A DNA stretch of 64,000 nt from an uncultured Nitrospira sp. (GTDB taxonomy: Bacteria; Nitrospirota; Nitrospiria; Nitrospirales; Nitrospiraceae), in contig CABVRX010000005.1 of the NCBI GenBank assembly GCA_902500825.1, forward strand, positions 62,001-126,000. Reading direction: 5' to 3'. The translations under genes and the position numbers were made by a program. This document shows positions 27,138 through 34,641 of the stretch, piece after piece. Positions within the stretch are counted from its first letter, which is position 1. Each line of letters begins with the position of its first letter. A model generated the notes under the pieces. The model was not told the DNA's origin. It ran no database searches and saw nothing but the letters and a program-made list of their open reading frames with translations.

Positions 27138-28064
27138 ATGAGGACAAAATTTTGGTGTAGGCCGGTCTGCTTCAGACGAAGTGAATATGGGATTGTTCTT
27201 GCTGTCTCGTTAATCGTACTCTCCGGTTGCGCAGTTCAAAAAAGTTCGACAAGCTCACTCACCTCCAACATCGAGCAAAGCAACCCACCAGTTCTTATTG
27301 CCAACACTTCTCTGAAAACTATTCCCTCAGCTATACCAGCTCCCGAAGTCTCTTCTGACGAACCGCTCGATCCGTTTGCCAAGCCGGGCGAGGAGGCGAT
27401 CGAGGAGTATGATCCTTGGGAACCACTCAATACAAAATTTTTTGAATTCAACCGCCAGCTGGATCGGTGGGTGCTAAAGCCGGTCGCCAAGGGATACAAC
27501 GCCGTCGTCCCGAATATCGTCCAAGTCGGCATCAGCAACATTTTCTACAATAGTCGAGTAACCCCTCGATTTCTGAACAATATTTTTCAGGGGAAATTCA
27601 AAGGAGCGGGAATAGAAGTCGGGCGGTTTCTCATTAACACGACCGTTGGGATCGGCGGATTCTTCGATGTGGCTCAGCGGCTTAATTTCACGACGCCGGA
27701 AGAAGATACGGGACAGACGCTGGGGTTTTATGGAATCAAACCCGGGCCCTATATCATGGTGCCGCTGTTGGGACCGTACACGGTTCGAGACCTTGCCGGG
27801 TATGCAGGAGATATAGCCCTTAACCCGATTTACTGGCTGATCCTACCCACTATGCATAATATCGATGCAATTCCAACTGTAATTTCTCCAGACGAACGGG
27901 TAGCCATTTATGGTATCACGATTGGCGCACGTGCGACGGAGATCGTAAACGATCGCTCCCTGAATTTGGAGAAGTTTCAGGGTGTTGAAGAATCAACTCT
28001 CGACCTCTACGCCGCGGTCCGTAATGCCTACCTACAAAAGCGGGCCAAGGCGATTCAAGAATAG
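27138..28064 (+). CDS. mlaA: MlaA/VacJ family outer-membrane lipoprotein
   Basis: The 308-residue protein has a signal peptide ending in a lipobox (VLSGC, Cys at about 31). The mature part carries the MlaA signature: YDPWEPLNTKFFEFNRQLDR, WVLKPVAKGYN, then TVGIGGFFDVA and PGPYIMVPLLGPYTVRD. MlaA removes misplaced phospholipids from the outer leaflet of the outer membrane and passes them to the Mla pathway. An AAGAGG-type site lies about 12 bases upstream of the ATG. The inner-membrane Mla-like genes are 35 kb away at 61.5-64 kb. The segment between lipobox and signature (about 35-85) is Ser/Pro-rich. Confidence 0.92.
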   Translation: MRTKFWCRPVCFRRSEYGIVLAVSLIVLSGCAVQKSSTSSLTSNIEQSNPPVLIANTSLKTIPSAIPAPEVSSDEPLDPFAKPGEEAIEEYDPWEPLNTKFFEFNRQLDRWVLKPVAKGYNAVVPNIVQVGISNIFYNSRVTPRFLNNIFQGKFKGAGIEVGRFLINTTVGIGGFFDVAQRLNFTTPEEDTGQTLGFYGIKPGPYIMVPLLGPYTVRDLAGYAGDIALNPIYWLILPTMHNIDAIPTVISPDERVAIYGITIGARATEIVNDRSLNLEKFQGVEESTLDLYAAVRNAYLQKRAKAIQE

Positions 28065-28326
28065 ACTCATCGCATCAGAATCGTTTCGTTCGCCTACGTA
28101 ATTCAGCCGGTGATGCCCCTGCTGGCTCCTGCCTGCAAAAAGACTCTGCTGGGGTAACCTTGGTGAGGATAACCTATTGGAAGAATGAAAGGTTTTAATT
28201 GGATCAGGGGAACCGACCAGAAGAAGGCACACTAATCATATTTAGCTCAGCACACCTGACAACTTCTCTTCATGGATCAACAGCTGCCGAGCCACCTACA
28301 GGGTGAGGTAGATGGTAGAGCGATAA

Positions 28327-28407
28327 TTAGCTCTTCTTGTAGATGATGATGCCGCCGATGAAGATCACGAGCATCACAACCGCAAACATTAAGAAGGTAC
28401 TATCCAT
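28327..28407 (-). CDS. 26-residue single-helix membrane microprotein (copy B)
   Basis: On the minus strand an ATG at 28407 has AAAGGAG upstream with five bases spacing, and 26 codons end in TAA. The product MDSTFLMFAVVMLVIF then IGGIIIYKKS is one membrane helix with a basic tail. It is clearly related to the microprotein at 26726-26806 (MD start, same length, GGIxxYKKS end). The two flank mlaA in convergent orientation. Function is unknown. Confidence 0.68.
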   Translation of the reverse strand: MDSTFLMFAVVMLVIFIGGIIIYKKS

Positions 28408-28753
28408 GGCTACTCCTTTCGTTCGGACCCGTCACGCAACGAAGTGGAACACCACAGCACACCTCCCAAGGATGGGACCGAATAGACAACATTCCCTGGA
28501 CAAAGCTGCAAATCATGACACCACAGGGTCTGATGTCAAACAACAACTCGGCCCTTGACACCTTTGGGAACCTACGACCGCGCTGAATTTATTCCTGACA
28601 AAATATACTGTCAAGTAGCTTGGGCATGATGTTTCAGGGAAAATGATCGATCATGATGCGAGGGAACATGAAGAGGGATTCTCATTCCGCAAATCGAATG
28701 CGGAAAGCTGAACGATAAGGCGTCAGCACATCGAGAAGGTATGATTTGCAAAA
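28408..28753. other. Intergenic region, no gene recognised
   Basis: This lies between the microprotein and the gene at 28754, both on the minus strand. It is AT-rich in places (28590-28640). I see no frame with a ribosome binding site and no clear hairpin. Confidence 0.4.
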
Positions 28754-29044
28754 CTACAAGGCAGTACTGTGAACGTGATCTTGGTTGGATGAGTATTGAA
28801 GCGTCTCTTCGACTGGCTGATAGACTCGAACCGTGTAGGTTCTGTCTGGATCCATGGTCACAGTGACTTTTCCGGTCTTATCCAGATAGTCAATGGCTAA
28901 GTACACTTGGTTCCAGGTCAGGTCCGGACAGAGCCCAACCACTTCTTCCATTGAGCATGTGGTACCAAACTGCTCTAAGGCACCATAGACGCGGTCTATG
29001 ATCGCTGAAACTTGCACGTCGCTCTCCACAAATTGATACTTCAC
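28754..29044 (-). CDS. Small hypothetical protein, winged-helix-like
   Basis: The 96-residue product has no signal peptide or membrane helix. The helix-turn-strand order (TCSMEEVVGLCPDLTWNQVY then IDYLDKTGKVTVT) resembles a small winged-helix domain, but I do not recognise a family. The start is a GTG with no strong ribosome binding site. It stands alone downstream of the kinase/regulator genes. Confidence 0.55.
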   Translation of the reverse strand: MKYQFVESDVQVSAIIDRVYGALEQFGTTCSMEEVVGLCPDLTWNQVYLAIDYLDKTGKVTVTMDPDRTYTVRVYQPVEETLQYSSNQDHVHSTAL

Positions 29045-29190
29045 TAATGATAAAGAGGTAGGACGGATCTTGTGAACTAGGAAACCACCTAGAAAGACGA
29101 GGGGAGATTACTAGTGCTGAAGGATCTATGCAGGACTTCTAGTATCAGGTAGACCAGAATGTACCTCAGGTAGTATAGGAGGGGTGACAC

Positions 29191-29844
29191 CTATGACGAA
29201 ACGCTCACCAGGCCTTCGGCGATCGCGTATTTGATTAACTCGGCGGTCGAGTGGAGATCGAGTTCACCCATAATACGAAACTTATGAAATTCCACGGTCT
29301 TTACAGAAATATTCAGGATCGAGGCAATGGCCTTGGTACCTTTTCCCTCGGCAACAAGCTGCAACACCTCCCGTTGCCGCTGTGTGAGGGAGGTCACCAA
29401 CGGCTTGCTGGGCTGGCCCTCCGGGGATTGGAGTGTCGCTGCCAAGACATCTTTCGTGATAAGCGGGGTCATATAGTGTTGGCCCCGCATCACCGCCTGA
29501 ATAGCTTGCTTGAGCTCCACTGCGGCGGACCGTTTTATCAAATAGCCGGAGGCCCCGGCCTTAAAGGCCTCAGTTGCATAGGTAGGGGTGGCATGCATGG
29601 TCAGGAAGATAAGCTTGCTCTCCGGCACCAGCTTACTTATCTGGCGTGCAGCATCTAATCCGTTGAGCAACGGCATCGAGATGTCAAGCAACACGATGTC
29701 CGGTCGTAGCTGCTGCGCTGCTTCCACTAATGCGCGCCCGTCCTCCACCATACCGACCACTTCGCCCTCGGCTTCCACCAGCTTCCGAAGTCCGGCCAGG
29801 ACAATGGCATGATCATCGGCCATCAGGATTCTGGGCCGTTTCAT
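29191..29844 (-). CDS. NarL/FixJ-type response regulator
   Basis: I chose the ATG at 29844 because it overlaps the kinase stop by four bases (ATGA) and begins at the receiver domain; a start at 29871 lies inside the kinase gene. The 217-residue protein has a receiver domain with the acidic pair at 10-11 (ADDH), the phosphorylated Asp at 54 (PDIVLLDISMP) and Lys near 104 (GYLIKRS). The C-terminal LuxR-type HTH reads LTQRQREVLQLVAEGKGTKA and ISVKTVEFHKFRI. It is co-transcribed with the kinase and probably regulated by it. Its targets are unknown. Confidence 0.94.
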   Translation of the reverse strand: MKRPRILMADDHAIVLAGLRKLVEAEGEVVGMVEDGRALVEAAQQLRPDIVLLDISMPLLNGLDAARQISKLVPESKLIFLTMHATPTYATEAFKAGASGYLIKRSAAVELKQAIQAVMRGQHYMTPLITKDVLAATLQSPEGQPSKPLVTSLTQRQREVLQLVAEGKGTKAIASILNISVKTVEFHKFRIMGELDLHSTAELIKYAIAEGLVSVSS

Positions 29845-32219
29845 GCGAGTCCCACCTCGCAAGGCACCCAAGCACAGACCTTTGTGCCGTGGGATGGTTG
29901 AGATTGAATCCGAAAGAATCCGTGCAGTTGTCGTAACCGTTCCTCCATACTGCTCAACCCCAGCCCCTGTTGATGAGTATGGAGGTCCTGCGGGTCAAAT
30001 CCCCTCCCGTTGTCAATGACGGAGAGTCCAACCCCCTTGGACGATCCGCGGAGCTGGACCGTCACGGTCGTCGCCTGCGCATGTTTCACCACATTTTGGA
30101 CGCTTTCCTGCATGACGCGGAAGAGACAGGTGGCCTGATCGAGCGGCACGGCATTCGGAACGTCAAGAATCTTCAGATGGACGGGTAAGCCCGTGCGCCG
30201 AGCAACCTGCTGGACATGGTCTTCGACCGCCGGGCGCAATCCGGCATGCTCCAACAGCGAGGGATGAAGCCGATACGCAAGGGTGTGCACATCGTCCGAA
30301 AGGTGTTCCAACTGTTCACGGAGCGGGCTCAGCGATCGAGCAAGTTCGGCAGGTACAGTGGAAGGATGGCGTTCCAAAGACGCCACTTCCAGAACCAAGG
30401 CAGCCAATCGTTGGCTCACATCGTCATGCAGGTCACGAGCGATCCGCTGCCGCTCATGTTCTTGCGCCGTCAACAGCTTGGACGTCAGCTCTTCCAGTTG
30501 CACTTGCTGCTGATGCAATTCCAGCTGATTGCGATGCAGCGCCTCTTCCGCCTGCTTGCGTTCGGTGATATCGACAGCGACACTCCCCAACAGCACCGGC
30601 GCTCCCTTGTGATCGGCGATGGGAAACTTGCTCACAAGCGCGTGCCGGACTTCCCCGTTCTGCACGAACTGCTCGACCGTGTGCAGAGGGGCGCTTGTTT
30701 CCCGCACCTTCCTATCGTTCAACTCATACTGTACGGCGATCTCCTCAGGCCACAACTCACGGGCGGTCTTTTCCTTCCAATCCAATCCATTAAGGACGGA
30801 TTCTTCAAAGAGTCGATTGACGTACAGGTGTCGTCCTTCAGCATCTTTGATCCACGCAAAGCCGTGCAAATTGTCCATAAAAGATGCAAATTGCCGTTCG
30901 CTCATCCTCAGAGCCTCTTCGGCATGTTTGCGTTTCGTGATGTCGATCATCGCTCCCAACGTTCGAGTAGGACGACGCTCGTGCCCATCGTTGTCGAATA
31001 ACGTCCATGACCGAAAATTCACCCACCTGATACTGCCGTCACGGCGCAACACACGGTGTTCTACCGAGAAGAGATCGTCACCGGCCGGATCTTGAGCCTG
31101 CTTGATGGCCAAGACGACTGCATCACGGTCTTCCGGATGGAGTAACTGCACATACGCTTCCATAGACGCCGGCTCATCCGATCCGACTCCGTAGATTTCC
31201 CGCATTGCCGACGACCAGTACACTTTCCCGGTGCGGTGGTCATGATCCAAAATGCCGAAATGGGCCAACCGAATGACCTGATCGGACCGTTCCTCTCTTT
31301 CATGCAGCGCGTTTTGGGCCTCCACACGAGCCGTCACATCTTCCGTGGCAATCACAATTCCGCTGACTGCGTCACCGCAGTACCAGGGGCGAACATCCCA
31401 CGTGATCCACTGCATTGTGCCATCACCTCGAACGAACCGGTCTTCATCTGCGCTCAGTACTTCCCCGGCCAGACCGCGGCGGTGGACTTCCTTCCATCGA
31501 GCCGAAACCTCGGAACACACCTCGTAGTGCGATCGACCGAGGATATCCCCTGCCAGGCGATAGTCCTCCATCCAGCGCTGGCTCGCCGCAAGATAGCGCA
31601 TATCGCGGTCAAACATCGCAATCGCGGCCGGTGCGTGCTCGATGAACAATCGGAATCGATCTTCGCTGTCCCGCATCGCGGCATTGGTTTGTTCGAGATC
31701 GGCAGTTCTCTTCTGAACGCGCTGCTCCAATTCGTCATGGGTCCGACGCAGCGTTTCCTCAACTCCCTTGCGATCAGTAATGTCATCGCCGATCGTCAGG
31801 AGGCACGGTTTCCCCCTGAGCGTCATCAAGTCCACGGAGATAAGGAATTGCCGTAATTCACCGCTCTTCATACGCATCGACACTTCGAGATTTCGGATTG
31901 ACCCTTCAGATTTCAACCGATCGATGAGCCTGGCCCGATCATGAGGGTCAGGCCAGATATCCAACATCAACGTCGTCTTTCCAATAACCTCGTTCCGGCG
32001 AAAGCCGAATATTGTTAGGAAGGCGTCGTTGATTTCTAAACAGATTCCGGTCTCAAGTTCCGTAATACCGATCGGGTGAGAGCTACGGCGGAAAGCTTCG
32101 GCGAGGAAATCGTCTCGTTGTAGTTGGGCCGCAGCCTCCCCCATGGCTTCTGAAAAGCAAACCTGAGAAAGCAGCCGCGCTCCGGCCTGACGTTTCTTCT
32201 TGTCGGGCTTGGGTATCAT
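29841..32219 (-). CDS. Multi-PAS sensor histidine kinase (HisKA_3 type)
   Basis: The 792-residue protein contains four PAS/PAC modules in series (about 40-160, 195-310, 320-445, 455-575), with PAC-like ends such as ITDRKGVEETL and DITKRKHAEEAL. They are followed by a HisKA_3 phosphoacceptor (ERQRIARDLHDDVSQRL, His near 598) and a GHKL ATPase (SVQNVVKHAQATTV, DNGRGFD, GLGLSSMEERL). It lacks a signal peptide and membrane helices, so it is probably a cytoplasmic sensor, with redox or ligand sensing by PAS. No heme or flavin Cys is obvious. The partner regulator overlaps by four bases. Confidence 0.94.
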   Translation of the reverse strand: MIPKPDKKKRQAGARLLSQVCFSEAMGEAAAQLQRDDFLAEAFRRSSHPIGITELETGICLEINDAFLTIFGFRRNEVIGKTTLMLDIWPDPHDRARLIDRLKSEGSIRNLEVSMRMKSGELRQFLISVDLMTLRGKPCLLTIGDDITDRKGVEETLRRTHDELEQRVQKRTADLEQTNAAMRDSEDRFRLFIEHAPAAIAMFDRDMRYLAASQRWMEDYRLAGDILGRSHYEVCSEVSARWKEVHRRGLAGEVLSADEDRFVRGDGTMQWITWDVRPWYCGDAVSGIVIATEDVTARVEAQNALHEREERSDQVIRLAHFGILDHDHRTGKVYWSSAMREIYGVGSDEPASMEAYVQLLHPEDRDAVVLAIKQAQDPAGDDLFSVEHRVLRRDGSIRWVNFRSWTLFDNDGHERRPTRTLGAMIDITKRKHAEEALRMSERQFASFMDNLHGFAWIKDAEGRHLYVNRLFEESVLNGLDWKEKTARELWPEEIAVQYELNDRKVRETSAPLHTVEQFVQNGEVRHALVSKFPIADHKGAPVLLGSVAVDITERKQAEEALHRNQLELHQQQVQLEELTSKLLTAQEHERQRIARDLHDDVSQRLAALVLEVASLERHPSTVPAELARSLSPLREQLEHLSDDVHTLAYRLHPSLLEHAGLRPAVEDHVQQVARRTGLPVHLKILDVPNAVPLDQATCLFRVMQESVQNVVKHAQATTVTVQLRGSSKGVGLSVIDNGRGFDPQDLHTHQQGLGLSSMEERLRQLHGFFRIQSQPSHGTKVCAWVPCEVGLA

Positions 32220-32330
32220 CACCGGCGAAAACCATTTTAGGCCTCTTACACAACCGTCGCAAGACTGAATTTACGAGAATGGCTATTTAGGTTTACAAAC
32301 CAGTTGTGCTATACAGAGTCACGTGCATCA

Positions 32331-32576
32331 TCAGCCCGGACTATTGTGCTCTATGAAGCGCCTCGCTTCGACGAAAACCCGGGCAACCACCGATCCATGA
32401 CTGATGCGGCCGGAGTGTTCTAGCGTATAGCGTTTCATATGGTTCAGTAACAGCTCCATCTCGCTGTTGCTCTTGAAGGAGGTTTCGAGAAGCATTCCAC
32501 TCGCTCCTTGTGAACTTTTGCCACAGATCAGTGCTTCTGACTTGTCGCAGAATGCCCCAACCTTGTTAGCCTTCAT
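32331..32576 (-). CDS. Small hypothetical protein
   Basis: The frame from the ATG at 32576 encodes 81 residues; an alternative TTG start at 32612 is as likely, and neither has a clear ribosome binding site. I do not recognise the family. It is hydrophilic, with ESR-like helical segments (NSEMELLLNHMKRYTLEHSG) and two or three Cys near the start. It lies upstream of the kinase operon, on the same strand, and about 120 bases before the divergent dodecin gene. Confidence 0.4.
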   Translation of the reverse strand: MKANKVGAFCDKSEALICGKSSQGASGMLLETSFKSNSEMELLLNHMKRYTLEHSGRISHGSVVARVFVEARRFIEHNSPG

Positions 32577-32695
32577 TGATCGTTCGTCAGTAACCCCTGA
32601 TATATCGCTCAAATGCCACGCTGCTGGCTGAACACAGCCTGGCGTCGGCCTTGCTTCACATCAATCGACATTCAACGTCAAAAAGGGAGGCACTC

Positions 32696-32896
32696 ATGTC
32701 CGTTGCCAAAATCATCGAGATCAGTGCGGAATCACCCAATAATTTCGAAGACGCCATCGTCCAGGGAATCGCCAAAGCATCCAAGACCGTCCACAATATC
32801 AAATCGGCTTGGGTGAAGGAGCAACATGTGGTGGTCGAAAACGGCAAGGTCGCCTTGTATCGCGTGGATCTCAAAGTAACCTTTGTGCTGGATTAA
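32696..32896 (+). CDS. Dodecin family protein
   Basis: I chose the ATG at 32696 because GGGAGG lies six bases upstream; a start at 32651 would add 15 unrelated residues. The 66-residue product MSVAKIIEISAESPNNFEDA... KVTFVLD has the dodecin pattern (KxIEIxxxSxxSFEDA and WVKEQHVVVENGKVALYRV). Dodecins form hollow dodecamers that bind flavins and protect the cell from free-flavin damage. The Trp in AWVKEQ is the usual flavin-stacking residue. It stands alone. Confidence 0.9.
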   Translation: MSVAKIIEISAESPNNFEDAIVQGIAKASKTVHNIKSAWVKEQHVVVENGKVALYRVDLKVTFVLD

Positions 32897-33070
32897 GGGG
32901 TGTGGAAGGATCGAGCGACTGCCGCGGTTCGGACAAAGCTAGGGCGATTGCGTTTCTCCCTCGCGATGCTGTTTGAGGCATCGTTATGTGATCTGCCGCC
33001 CGGGTGGCGGCATCGAAAGGCTCCGCATCCCCTTAGTAAATCCGCGTATTATTCGTGGGAAATTCCTCAG

Positions 33071-33529
33071 TTACCCGCCTCCGCTCTTTCTTGGCCTCCA
33101 ATATGTGGCCGTCGCCTTCACATAGCTGAACACGGCATCCCGCCTGGAGACAATCCCTACCAAGGCGTTCCCTTTGACGACCGGAGTTCGGATGAGATGC
33201 CGCTCCTGAAGGAGCTTGATCAAATCCTTCACCAACATCTCTCCAGTGACCGTCACGACATCTCTGGTCATCATGTCTTCGGCCGTGACCTGACGAAGGT
33301 CCCTCCCCCCATCGATAACCCGTAATAGGTCGAATTCGGACACTAGACCGACGAGCGTAGAATCTTTTTCCACGACCGGCACGGTCCCGATGTTCCGTTC
33401 AGTCATCATTTGCGCGATCATGATCCCCTTGGTATCAGGGCTCACCGTAAAGACCGAACCCTCCATGATTTGCCGAACAGTCAGGGTCTTCGGGTCATAG
33501 GCATGCTCGAAATAGTCAGTCAGCCTCAT
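33071..33529 (-). CDS. Two-CBS-domain protein
   Basis: I chose the ATG at 33529 because AGGAGG lies six bases upstream; 33586 would add 19 residues. The 152-residue product has two CBS motifs: TVRQIMEGSVFTVSPDTKG ... GTVPVVEKDSTLVGLVSEFD and TAEDMMTRDVVTVTGEMLV ... RTPVVKGNALVGIVSRRD. Stand-alone CBS pairs bind adenine nucleotides and act as energy sensors; no partner enzyme is fused. It is the closest intact relative in this window of the CBS fragment at 290-505. Confidence 0.9.
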   Translation of the reverse strand: MRLTDYFEHAYDPKTLTVRQIMEGSVFTVSPDTKGIMIAQMMTERNIGTVPVVEKDSTLVGLVSEFDLLRVIDGGRDLRQVTAEDMMTRDVVTVTGEMLVKDLIKLLQERHLIRTPVVKGNALVGIVSRRDAVFSYVKATATYWRPRKSGGG

Positions 33530-34247
33530 GGCGCCTCCTTCCGATCCATTGGCTATCGATAGCATGAACGGCACGGCTGATGCCATTCGATCGGTTCGAT
33601 TGCCATTGCGGAGAAATTCATCTCCCGTTCTGGGGTCCAGCCCCGCAAGCCATGACCATCCACTGCCAGAAGGTTGTGGCAGAAGGCAGCCGCACTATAA
33701 AATCGCATTGCCCTGAATTGCACAAGAACAATCGCGGCCTTTTTATTCACGCACCAGGCCATGATACCGTCTTGCCATTCAATAACGGACAAGAAGGCAC
33801 GATCATTGCGCAGCTTCCTGCGTTTCTTTTCTCGGATTCCCTCTCGCCCCTATCGACAATCACCTGAGTGAGGATCATGGAGCCATAAACGTAGCGCCTT
33901 CTCACCAGACGGAAAAGACAAAGGCCTGAGCGTCAAAGAATACGCCTGGTCAGGTTGCCGCATCCCTTCCGCACGCGCCGGTCCGTGTCGCCCCTGACAA
34001 TCAACCTGTCATGATCGTGAAGCGGCAAGCTCGGTTGCCAAATACCTCACATCTTGATACCGACCTGCCGGAAGTCAGCAAGAGCCGTCTTGTCCTAATG
34101 CCAGCGAAGCACGCGATTGAAATGCCGGCTGTTGGATTTATAGTATCTTACATAGAAGACTTGACTGGTTCTTGCGCAGTTTGGCGAACACCTTCTAGAG
34201 AAGGCTACGGCAATGTTTGTTGAGGCATGAACGAGAAAGGAGAGGCC
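33530..34247. other. Long stretch without a supported gene
   Basis: About 700 bases. Two overlapping frames on opposite strands (about 33553-33867) have no ribosome binding site and no family pattern, so I do not call either. The end of the stretch carries AAAGGAG, the site of the gene at 34248. No repeat or RNA signature was seen. Confidence 0.45.
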
Positions 34248-34418
34248 ATGGCACACCTATCGTTGGAACCGAACGAACAGGATGTCCTAATCTGGGCGCT
34301 TCAAAGTGCCGTATCCGATCTCGGTGCGGAAATTGCGGATACGGAGAACCAAGAATTCAGGGAAGACCTCAAGAAGCGGAAAGCTGTGCTCATGAACCTT
34401 CTGCAACGATTGAGATAG
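34248..34418 (+). CDS. Small hypothetical protein, helical
   Basis: The ATG at 34248 has AAAGGAG seven bases upstream; an earlier start at 34227 lies within the same frame but has a weaker site. The 56-residue product is hydrophilic and helical (LSLEPNEQDVLIWALQSA, then EFREDLKKRKAVLMNLLQRL). It has no signal peptide, membrane helix or metal motif. I do not recognise a function. The strong site supports translation. Confidence 0.62.
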   Translation: MAHLSLEPNEQDVLIWALQSAVSDLGAEIADTENQEFREDLKKRKAVLMNLLQRLR

Positions 34419-34641
34419 ATAAGAGGGAAGCTCTGATTAATTCCTATCTCCTGCGAGCCCGCCGCTCGTGAGGAGGTCACTCAGGGCACACACACGTTCA
34501 CGCCGGGGTATGCCTCTCTCCACGACAGGATGCATCCGTCTGTCCCCATTACAGCTAGAACCCTCCCATTACGTGCAACTATACGCGTGAGCAGGTGTCA
34601 AGTGAAACATTGCCGCGAATGACATGGCGCTCCCCGACCTC

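Noticed and set aside
33553-33867. Overlapping frames on both strands as small genes
   Set aside because: Neither has a ribosome binding site or a recognisable domain; they overlap each other almost fully.
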